Positions 34,049 to 43,112 of a stretch of 64,000 bases of DNA are shown here, piece after piece (within the stretch, counting starts at the first letter, position 1; every line of letters starts with the position of its first letter). A program made the position numbers and the translations under genes. This DNA comes from Lunularia cruciata (Eukaryota > Streptophyta > Marchantiopsida > Lunulariales > Lunulariaceae), in assembly GCA_948567375.1 (NCBI GenBank), contig OX419756.1, positions 26,054,333 through 26,118,332 on the forward strand, read 5' to 3'. The notes beneath the pieces were generated by a model, which was not told the DNA's origin, searched no databases, and saw only the letters and a program-made list of their open reading frames with translations.

Positions 34049-35374
34049 CTACTGCACCTCGGTCTGCATACCGCGCCACCAATAATGACTCTGAAGTAAG
34101 CTGTATGTACGCTTTACTCCAAAATGTCCTAGCTCCTCATGAGCATGACGGACCAACTGTGGTCTCTGTGATGGAAGTGGTACTACTCGCACTCTACCAT
34201 CCTCCCATACACACAAAAGGTGTCTACCCTCCAATCTGAACCGTTTGGCTTGCTGAAGAACACGGTCTTTCTCCTTGGCCCCAACTGTGCCATCCACAAC
34301 ACTAGTGCAAAGATAGTCCATCACTAAGACATCATCATGAATGTCTCGCTGAACTATACCAATATCTTCACTCTCTGGATCTATGACGTCAATAACTCCT
34401 CCTGTATGCGCTGAGAGAGATACCACCAAAGCCTCTGCAAATATACACAGAAAGGCCAATGCATGCCAACCTGGCACCATCTCCTCATCTGTCTCACCAT
34501 GCCAACGTGCTCCGGTCTGATCCTGCTGGCTAAGACATGGGTTTCTACTCAACCCATCTGCATCACGATTCACCACTCCAGGTCTATGAACAACCGTGAA
34601 ATCATACTCTTGTAAAATCAGAGCCCATCGTGCAAGCTTCCCTGAAAGCTTGTCGGACTCCATCAACCACTTCAGCGGCTGATGATCAGTGATGAGAGTG
34701 AAGGGGTTACCAAATAGATAACATCAGAAATGTGCTACTGCCCAAACTGCTGCCAAGCACTCTCCCTCATATGAACTATACTTCGCCTCCGCTGAATTGT
34801 TGGAGCGACTAGCATAGGCCACCACAAACTCCTTCTCCTCATCATCATGCTGGGTGAGCACCGCTCCAAGCCCCAACATACTCCAATCAGTGTGAACCTG
34901 AAATGGTCGTCCCTTGATTGGTCTCCTCAAAATAGGAGCAGATGTCAACCTCTCCTTGAGCTCTACAAAAGCTCTCTCTTGCTCATCTCCCCAACACCAC
35001 TCCTGTGTAAGCTTGGTCAGCTTCGTCAAGGCCTTGGCAATGGCACTAAATCTTCTAACATAGCGGCGATAGAAGTTTGCCAACCCAAGGAATGCTCGCA
35101 GTCTGCTCACATCCGTAGGCCAAGGAATACGTGCAATAGCCTCCACCTTGGTCTGTTGGACACCAAGTCCTCCGGGGTAGATAGTGTGACTCAAATGCTC
35201 AACTTGCTCGTGGAAGAACCTACACTTCCAAAGATGTAATTTGAGTCCATGAGATCTCAACCTCTCAAACACCTCCAACAATTGTCTCTCATGCTCCTCC
35301 ACAGTAGTGCTATAAACCAAAATGTCATCAATATAGCACCAAGCAAAATCCAATCCAGCTAGGATCCTATCCAT
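34049..35374 (-). pseudogene. Reverse transcriptase palm/thumb, RNase H and integrase zinc domain of Gypsy copy 2
   Basis: Frame 35374-34724 contains the catalytic YIDDILVYS (35335 on), FLGLANFYRRYVRRFS and RNase H start VHTDWSMLGLGAVLTQ, with YSSYEGECLAAVWAVAHF. Frame 34666-34049 has RNase H end VVHRPGVVNRDADGLSRNP and the integrase zinc motif HEELGHFGVKRTYSLL...HYWW. The two pieces are split by TGA where copy 1 reads CGA (34721 region). Typical Ty3/Gypsy order. Confidence 0.9.
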
Positions 35375-35521
35375 GACCCTCTAGAACTCAGCAGGAGCCT
35401 TCTTCAACCCAAATGGTAAGAACCTCCACTGATATAACACATCCTTGCCGTGAGGATCAATAGCCCAAAATGTTGTCTTGGACTTATCCTCCTCCCTGAT
35501 CGGCAACTGATGATATCCCGC

Positions 35522-35908
35522 TCAAAGATCCAAAGTACTGAAGACCTTTGCATGCCCAATCGCATCAAAAATCTCCTCCGGTGTAGGCATGGCATACCGA
35601 TCAGCCCTGGTCTGTCGGTTGATAGGATGGTAATCTCCACACATCCGCCTATCTGTATAGTTGCCATGCGTATCCTTCTTGGCTGGCATCACTGTCGCTG
35701 ATGCATACTCTCCATGTGAAATCTCCACCAAACCAGCCTCAAAAAGGTCACTACTCCGGCTCTGAATCAATGTCCTCTCCATATCACTATAACGATAAGG
35801 ACGTCGAAAAACTGGTGTGTCGTTAGTTAGCTCAATCCGTATACCAGGTCCCTTCAGAGCACCCAAATCCTTCATACTCAAGGCAAAACAACTCGTGTGA
35901 CTCCTCAA
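35522..35908 (-). pseudogene. Reverse transcriptase fingers/palm start of Gypsy copy 2
   Basis: 129 codons: RIELTNDTPVFRRPYRYS, EAGLVEISHGEYASATVMPA, KKDTHGNYTDRRMCGDYHPI and FSTLDL, after which a TGA replaces the codon before AGYHQL. A second stop (TAG where copy 1 has CAG) lies near 35383. The combination is the standard N-terminal half of Ty3/Gypsy RT, placed downstream of the methyltransferase and its linker. Confidence 0.88.
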
Positions 35909-36142
35909 GAACCTCCAAACCCTCCGTCTTTCCTCTCCAGTAAGCTTGGGTCCAAGATCTAGCTCCCAAGTATCCTCTGTAACTGTAGTAGGAGTGGAAG
36001 ACGTATTGACTGGCTACTACACTGGGCCCTTGGGAGCAATAGTGTCATGCTCCCGACCACTAGAGGTCCCAACCTCTGTGCAAAAAACTCCCTCCACTCT
36101 GGCTGCAAGCTCCACATGTCCTCTAGCTGCATCCCATGTGGA

Positions 36143-36238
36143 CCAAGGGTGTAATCCAAGTAGCCCACGCTCACTTGGATGGACTCCAAGTAGACCATTC
36201 TCCCTAGTAGCTACTGGATGTGTCCCAAGAATACCATG
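36143..36238 (-). repeat. Tandem peptide repeat in the MTase-RT linker (copy 2)
   Basis: Units HGILGTHP, GLLGVHP and GLLGLHP at 11-12-residue spacing, as in copy 1. They are conserved between copies, so part of the family's polyprotein. Confidence 0.7.
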
Positions 36239-37779
36239 TCCACTCGGTCCATTGCCCCCTGCAGAATCGTCTCGATAGGCACAGGGCTCACAAGTGTTTG
36301 AGTGGTGATGCCTATCAAGCACATCCTACGCTGCTCTGCCAAGCCAAGGCTCACAATCCAGGTCAAACAGTTCAGGTCCATAGCCTGACCTAACACCTGA
36401 TGCCTAAATGCCTCTGACACTACTAGAACAGTGGTAATACCGGTGCAAAAACCCATCGCCCGCTCTCTCTCATCAGCATTGAGCTCCACCAACTGCTGTA
36501 ACTGTGAGTCCCAAACAAGTCCAGGTCCTCCCGCTCAAAAAGCATGAGAGCTTGGGAAACTCATGAGTGTGGGAAATGTAGCTCTAGGCTGTCCAACTAG
36601 GTTCACCACTGCCATAGGTGACCTATCAGCCACTACCACTGTCTGAGACTGACATCTAGCATCCAAGATATCATCAACAAGAATGTGGTCTAGTCGCTGA
36701 ATCCCATCATAACTACGCTGTAGAACCTCTCTGGGTAAGAGGTTCGTCCACCAAAGACGAAGACGATGAGCCTGTGATCCCACTCTGGCTATATCTAACA
36801 ATACAGTAGGTCCCATCCACGAATAGACCTGATGTGTACTCGCCACCACTCTAGTGCGAGAATCACCCATCAAGGGAACGTTCTCCAAAAGGTAAGCTGG
36901 AGAAACAGACTGATGAACCTGGAGATGTTGTAGTATCCGTAACATCTCCCAAAACACACCAGAACAAGGATCTTGAAGACCCAAACCACAGCCTGCACGT
37001 GTATGTCCCTGACATGGCCATCCAGAAATCACCAAGTGAATAGGCCCATGTCTCTCTAGGTCATGAGCCCCCAGTAAGGAAATGTCTCCTGGTAAGGCCT
37101 TCTGGTAACCTCTGACTGCTGACATCGGTAATAACTCCGGATACCGATAAGTCAAGTGTGCCACATGATGTAGAGAGACTCGCCTAGCAGTCTCATCTCT
37201 CTCTACATACAAGTACCTCTGTACTCGTATACCCGCCTGTAACACCGCAGCTAGTCCGGTGCTGATCCCACCAAACAACTCCAATAGACATATCCCCTCT
37301 ACTAGATACTGCCAAGCAATGAGTGTGATATCCAGAGGTGTCAAAGCAATCGCCTCTGGAGGCTCATCCTCACACTCATCCCCTGATGGTACGAAGGCTC
37401 CACTCCAAGCCTGCTGCACCAACTGATCTGCATGCTGCTGCAATGCCTCCTCTAAACTCCACAATGGAACATCCAAGGTGGATAGAACAATCCCACTCAT
37501 ACTCCAAAGCCGAGTGATCTCCTCTGGTACTGGAGTATCCTCTGCATGGGCGTTCCCCTCCAACAAGTCACCAGGCCAAGTAACTGCACCGCTGAAAGCT
37601 AAAACTGATGCTGTCATGGTCCCGGACTGTAGTGAGCCAAGACTGCCACTACTGAAGTGTACTGGTAGGCGACATACCCGTCCCTCACCAGACTGCCAAC
37701 CAGGTCTATAAGAGGTTGTCTCCTCCCAATAGTCAATGCTTAAACCCATAGGGTATAACACTGCTCCCCCAACTAGCAC
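36211..37779 (-). CDS. C5 cytosine DNA methyltransferase domain of Gypsy copy 2
   Basis: Open 37779-36535 (414 codons), then in frame after one TGA to 36211. The methyltransferase spans about 37290-36340. Motif I LLELFGGISTGL (residues 165-176, SAM binding); motif IV ISGWPCQG with catalytic Cys256 (codon 37014-37012); motif VI YLLENVP (Glu of ENV, residues 296-302); motif VIII-like HRLRLWWTNLLP (338-349); beyond the stop, ERERAMGF and RHQVLGQAMDLN (36393 on) match motifs IX-X. Order and spacing recall DNMT3/DRM-type enzymes, though PCQ is commoner in DNMT1-like and bacterial enzymes. It would transfer methyl from SAM to cytosine C5. It sits between protease and RT. The TGA at 36537-36535 would remove the C-terminal motifs. 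Confidence 0.9.
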
Positions 37780-37854
37780 ATCATATGACTCAGCTATAGT
37801 TGCAATAGCCTAAGCTCTCACCATCGAGCTATCATTCGGATGACCAGGCTGAAC

Positions 37855-38472
37855 CTAGACAACAAGCTCTCCATGTGTGATGTACTGTGTCGAACCACCA
37901 CCAAGAGATGTTTGGATCTGAAATGGACACCTCTCCACATCGGTCTTCCGTAACTCCAGACCGACAACTGCAGCCTTCCCCAACATAAGGGGCTGCGCAC
38001 CGGAGTCTAACAAGACTCTCTGTGGTGTATAGACCTTCCTTGAAGGTCTCACCAAACAAAAAATCCCCCTCTGGTTATCCAAAAGGACAACACCAGGTGT
38101 AAACCGCGCTCTCTCAAAGGCCGGTCTAGCTGGCAACTCCTCCAGTCTAGCCCCTGCTGCCTGCCATAAACCACTGGTCGCTGAACGGATCCCATGCTCC
38201 TCAACCAAGTCAGCTCCACTACCAACCACCTCTGCTCTAGTAGTAGGAACTGCACCATCCCTACTCTCACACAACGTGGCAGCCAACCGGAATATTAGGG
38301 CTGGGTCAACTCCCAATGTAAACATGTCACTGGCTGAAAACAAAGGATGCCGCATAATCAGCTGAGCCGCCCCCAACATCATGCTAGACTCAGTCTGTGT
38401 AGTAGCAGGTGGCTGACTAGCAGGTACTCCATCACCACCTACCACACCTTCACTCGGACGTCTAGGAACCAT
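37855..38472 (-). pseudogene. Aspartic protease region of Gypsy copy 2
   Basis: 205 codons. The catalytic LLDSGAQPLMLGKAAVVGLEL begins near 38010 (Asp codon 38007-38005), and the retropepsin end YDVLVGGAVLYP follows just past the stops at the head of the methyltransferase frame. Two TAG codons at 37855-37814 stand where copy 1 reads CAG, so PR and methyltransferase were once one frame. The first 150 residues have no recognised domain. It would process the Gag-Pol polyprotein. Confidence 0.85.
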
Positions 38473-38734
38473 GGATGTCGTCTACAATGCCTCAGATAGC
38501 ATGAAAGACCAAGGAAGTCTGACTTGTCTCCCAACCTCTCCTCTCTGTGGGTCCAACTCCACTGATGCTCCTCTAGGCTCTAGAGCACGTACTGCACTCC
38601 TAGTCACTGCTACAGATGCATCCACCTGTGCTGCTCTACACATGAAGTCCAAAGTATCTCTATCACCAACATATGAGGTGGAAGCCTCAGCACCCGAATC
38701 TGATCTCCTCTGAGCAATAGCCATACTAGCCAAT

Positions 38735-40288
38735 ACTGCTCCAACTGCTCAATCCGAGTAGCCATAGTTGTGTCAGAAGTAAGAGCAGGTACTGCACCCC
38801 TACTAGGTGTAGATCCTCTACCACCACCTCTACCACCTCGTCCTCCATGAACTGGAGCTCCTCTACTACCTGCCATAGCAGCCCTACCACTCCGTAACTC
38901 CGGGTGTAGGTCGAAACACCGGTCACTAGTGTGACCAAATCTGTGGCAGTGCTCACACTACCTCTATGCTGGCTGTGATGCACCAGAGGTATTAGGTCCG
39001 CTGCCCTGAGTACACTCTCTCCTATGGTGAGGTCCACCACAAGTCCAACAAGCAACACCACCACTCATTGGTTGCTGTTGACCCGAAAATGAGAGTAAGG
39101 GTCTAACTCCACTAGGCCCTCCACTTGCTCCATAGGATCTGGGCTGTCCATCTGGGCTTGTCCTTGAAAACCAACTGGGCGTGGTGCACTCTGCTGCACT
39201 CTAGAAGAAGTCACAACCGTGGATGAGGTCTCTCTACCAAATCCAGATGTCACCACTCTCTCCTCCACCATGTTGAGCTCAAAACGCTCAGCCAAACCAA
39301 AGACTACTGCCAAAGTGGGCAAAGTAGCCTGCAACAACGTAGCATCACGAACTCTACGTCGCAACTCTATATCCAGTATCCCATACCAAAACTGGACTGC
39401 CTGGGCCTCAGTAACTCCCTGAGTGAAACTGATCAGCCGCCTCATGCAAGTGTATGCCTTACGTAGGCTCTCTCCAACCTTCCGCTAGAACTCCTGCAAG
39501 CTCCTGAGCTTGTCAGTCCGCACTCCTTGGTAGTTCTGCCTCAAACATAGGAAGAACTCAACCATGGGGTTAAACCCCGGTACCACACCACCTCTTGCAG
39601 CGGTACCTCCACTTGTAGTAGCACTATCTCCAGCTAGTGCACCTCTACTAGCTCCACCAACACTACTCGAGCTAGAACTCGTGGGTACAGCCAATCTACT
39701 CCTGGCTACCGAGCCTGAAGTAATGGAGACATAGTGTGGAGACCAATACTGTCTCCGTAACTCAATCTCCTCCAAATGAGCTCTCCTGAACTCATGGTAG
39801 TCATCCATTGGCGGACCTTCCAGATGTTGGAACAACCCCTTCCATGCCATGAAGGGTGTGAACAAAGTCGGGTTCCGCATCTGCTGCAGATCACACCAAC
39901 TATCAAACTCCTGGATGAAGTCATCCAACTCAATGGTACCCACTATACTAGAGTAACGCTTAGGGCCTTTGGAGGCCCCATAAATCTTGTCCATGTCCCA
40001 CAACAACGGTGCGGACACACCAAGTGCACTCTCAACTGAATCAGCTCTTGTGTCGAACTCCAACTCAGAGTCAATCTCCTCCCTCACTGGGACCTGAGAT
40101 ACAGGCTGATACCGAGCACCACTCCAAGTAAACCCATTGCGTACTGCAAGGCTAACTCCTCTAGAATCTCCAAAGAACTCCGTCGTGACCACGTAACTAC
40201 AACAACAAACCCAAACCACCAACTGCAACTGCAAGTCGCAACCGCAAGTGCCCCACCAAGTGCCAACACCACCACATGCCAACACCAA
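38735..40288 (-). pseudogene. Gag of Gypsy copy 2 with CCHC knuckles, frame disrupted
   Basis: Frame 40288-39485 (267 codons) has the capsid-like LDDFIQEFDSWCDLQQMRNP and FMAWKGLFQHLEGPP, then a Ser-rich linker. TAG follows where copy 1 reads CAA. Frame 39445-39065 has the capsid C-terminal part (FTQGVTEAQAVQFWYGILD). A 5-bp difference from copy 1 near 39130-39165 shifts the frame before the knuckles at 39050-38925 (CWTCGGPHHRREC and CEHCHRFGHTSDRC). A Gly/Arg-rich tail (GGRGGRGGGRG) follows to about 38800. The start codon is uncertain. The first 60 residues are low-complexity. Confidence 0.8.
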
Positions 40289-41553
40289 CTAGACACCACC
40301 CACTAATATAACTCTAACCGAGATAACTACACTAGGGGAAAGGCAACCTGTAACCTACCATCATAACACGCACTCTCACGGTCTACAGGTCATCACTTCC
40401 TGCCTCACCGGAGAGAAACAAAGGTAGTCTGATTGTTCATCACTCCAGCCTCACCACCGAGAGCACACCAGAGCACCAACGCTCAAAAGTCAGGGCACCT
40501 CACACAAACGTGGTGCACAAACAGGAAGTAGAGAATGGAGGGGATCCAATCACAAGAAATCTAAACAAAAACACTCCATCTCATAACACAACACGGGACT
40601 AACTCTGCCACCATTTGGCATTTGACATAAGAGAGTGTTCGTATCTAAGTCCTAAGCTACTAGGATCACCAAGAATGGGATCAAACTGCCTCTCCTAAAC
40701 AAAGCTACATGGTATAGATAACAGTGGCACAGTCACTAGGACAACAAGTGATGGTGGACCAGTTGGCTAGGGCACCAGTCTAGGAACAAGAGATCTAGGG
40801 GTCATACCCTATTGCACACAATCTACCAAGAAAGGCAAGTTTTGCCAACCAATGACCAAGATCTACTCTAAACTAGCTAGCCTCAAGCCAGCAAGCTGGC
40901 TTGCTGGCCCTTCTGGCCCTTTTAGGCCTTTGTAGCCTCTCATAGCCCATAGCCCTATGCCTCGAAGCCTCGAAACGCCGAAATTCAGCCAAATGAGGCC
41001 TTTCTTGTTGCCACTTCGAAACCTCCTCCAAAATTAGCAAAACTTCTCCAAATCTGCGAAAGTCCTCCAAACTAGCAAAACTACTCCAAATCTGGCCAAA
41101 TAGCAAAAACTCCTCCAAATCTGGCCCAAAATTTGACGTAAAATTTGACGTAAACCCTAAAGATGGCTGTCCGCCAAATCCCCCGCTAACTTTCCACTCG
41201 AGCCAAATTGACAAAAAGGGTTTTTCCAAATCACAATTTCATGAGAAGAGCTTCCCAACTCCACCTTCAATTTCACTTTCTGAGCCCAACTCGCAGCAAA
41301 TTGGTCTTGCCTTCACCTCTTGAGCTCAAAATCACAACACTACTTGAAAATTGCTCCTTCTTTGCTCAAAATTTGGCCAGCGCTTCCGCACACCGTCCAC
41401 CTAACTGCCAAATCTGAATCACTTGAACAAGCTTTTGCACACTAGGGAAACATAGAACTTGAATCGAGCTACCACAATCCACCGAGCTTGGAGATACCAC
41501 CAACACTTAACGTTCCTACACCCGATTTCCCCCTGACTTCACTTCTTTGATGT
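40289..41553 (-). other. Long leader of Gypsy copy 2
   Basis: Equivalent to 12367-13787 of copy 1. It contains degenerate short tandem units on a TTTGGAGGAGTTTTGC theme (plus-strand complement at about 41020-41120). A 118-codon minus-strand frame at 41229-40873 has no known domain and is not supported by copy 1. No clear tRNA-complementary PBS follows repeat A1. Confidence 0.55.
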
Positions 41554-42002
41554 AATCAGATTGCTTAACACTTTCAACTTAACTCAACTCAGATCAGTAC
41601 TTGATCTGTCACTCTATAAACTGCCAACAATTGGGCACTGATTACAGTCAAGCCACACCCACTCAAGTATAAAGAATCCAGGTGACGCTCGCCGGCCTCT
41701 ATCCACCATAGCCAAGAACTCAAAGGAGCAACATCAGAAAAGTAAGCTCTCTGGAGCTCACTTCGAAACTATACCCCCCTGGACTCGAGCTAGCACTGAA
41801 ACCCTAATGGTCCCACTGACGGCACACTCGACGGTGCGAACGGTGCAAAGTGACGGTGGGCCCCACCGTGAAGTCAGTACCCCAAACACCAAATCAAACT
41901 GTCGGAAAGTAGTCCTTGAGAAACTACTAGAATAACTCTAACTACTATCACTGGAACTCCAGTGTCCGAGCAGCTAGATGCGGAACTACAAATGGCGTGA
42001 CA
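41554..42002 (-). repeat. Segment A1 of Gypsy copy 2 (5' end)
   Basis: 449 bp, starting TGTCACGCC on the minus strand and ending AATCTGATT, then running straight into the leader. No B segment is present at this end. Confidence 0.9.
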
Positions 42003-42006
42003 AACT

Positions 42007-42357
42007 AGGCATAGGATCTAGAGGTGAAACTTGGGGTGGTGACATTTGGAAGGATGTTACACATGATGGAGAACGTAGATCAGATAGGGGTATCACCAAA
42101 AGACCACTTCTACAAATAGGGTAGAAGCCAAAATAGGCCTGAAAACTTTAGAGGCAATTTTGGAGGCCTAAAAGGATATGTATTACGCCTTAAAATGTGT
42201 AGACTTCCTCCCCTATAATAGAGGAAAGGCTTGCCTTCCTTCCCCCCTGGTTTGTCTCACTGAGAGCTTTCCAACGGTACCTTACCCACATGATTTTGAG
42301 ATTCCTACAAGAAGATTCCCTCCAACCAAAGCCTATTTTACCAACCAGATGGGACCA
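42007..42357 (+). repeat. Old solo LTR of the chromovirus family, fragment 2
   Basis: The sequence (GATCTAGAGGTGAAACTTGG... to AACCAGATGGGACCA) aligns, in reverse orientation, to the inner part of the flanking chromovirus LTRs. It lies between the Gypsy copy 2 target repeat (AACT) and the chromovirus target repeat GACCA (42353-42357). Confidence 0.8.
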
Positions 42358-43097
42358 TGTAATGCTCCGAGGACAAGAGAAGAGAGAAAACACATATTGC
42401 ACACTCAAACATTTGATGCCCCAAGGGAGCACATTCTCTTTATTATATAGACAAAGAGGATCTCCTCCAAGGAAGCTCCACCATAGGATTAGGGACACAG
42501 ATAGGTGACATGTCAGCAAGCTCCACCCTTGGATTACTGACTTGGATGGGTGACCTGTCTGGTCTAGGTCCTATCTGGTTGGTCAAACGAGCTTTGACCG
42601 GAGGGAATCTTTAATGGAATCTTCCTATAGGAATCTCAGAATCACATGAGTAAGGTACCGTTGGAAAGCTCTCGACGAGACAAACCAGGGGGAGGGAAGG
42701 CCAGCCTTTCCTCCCTTGGAGGGGGGGAATCTGCACATTTTCGAGGCCTAATTCATCCGTTTAGGCCTCCGAAATTGCCTTCAAAGATTTTAGGTATATT
42801 TCGGTTCCTACTCTATTAGTAGAAGTCCCCTTTTGGTGATACCTCTTTCTGATCTGTTTAGTCCATCATGTGTAACATCCTTCCAGATGTTACCAAACCA
42901 ATTCTCACCTTTAAATCATATGTCTAGCTATTGGTTCTAAGGTTCTCAAGTCTATTTCGGTTTCTGCCCTATTAGTAGAAGTACTCTTTTGGTGATACTT
43001 CTATCTGATCTATTTTGACCATCATGTATAACATCATTCTAGATGTTACCAAACCAAATTTCACATCTAGATCATATGGCTAACCCTTGGTATTATA
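42358..43097 (-). repeat. Chromovirus 3' LTR
   Basis: 740 bp, near-identical to 48228-48966. Two degenerate tandem units of about 145 bp (about 42795-42950 and 42953-43097) share TATTTCGGTT...ATTAGTAGAAGT...GGTGATAC...GATGTTACCAAACCAA, likely a duplicated upstream (U3) segment. Confidence 0.93.
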
Positions 43098-43112
43098 GAC
43101 CTCCCTCCTTTT
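43098..43112 (-). promoter_or_regulatory. Polypurine tract of the chromovirus
   Basis: On the minus strand AAAAGGAGGGAGGTC abuts the 3' LTR. It overlaps the pol stop codon. Confidence 0.85.

Larger units (their letters stand above)
32080..42002 (-). mobile_element. Gypsy-DNMT copy 2: Ty3/Gypsy element with cytosine methyltransferase and PHD finger
   Basis: A 9923-bp minus-strand element. On that strand it begins TGTCACGCC (42002) and ends ACGCACAACA (32080), with 4-bp AGTT flanks (AACT on plus at 32076-32079 and 42003-42006). Domain order: gag with CCHC knuckles, DSGA protease, C5-DNA methyltransferase, RT, RNase H, DDE integrase, C4HC3 PHD finger. The terminal organisation is A at the 5' end and B-A-B at the 3' end. 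Most domains have intact catalytic residues, yet about ten in-frame stops, mostly of CAG-to-TAG or CGA-to-TGA type, interrupt the polyprotein. It is inserted between two tandem subunits of an old LTR. Confidence 0.94.

Noticed and set aside
40873..41229. 118-codon minus-strand frame in the leader of Gypsy copy 2
   Set aside because: Low-complexity product from the GGAGTTT repeats, and not open in copy 1.
32080..42002. Classification of the split-repeat element as a DIRS/PAT element
   Set aside because: It encodes a clear DDE integrase and no tyrosine recombinase, so by coding content it is Ty3/Gypsy.
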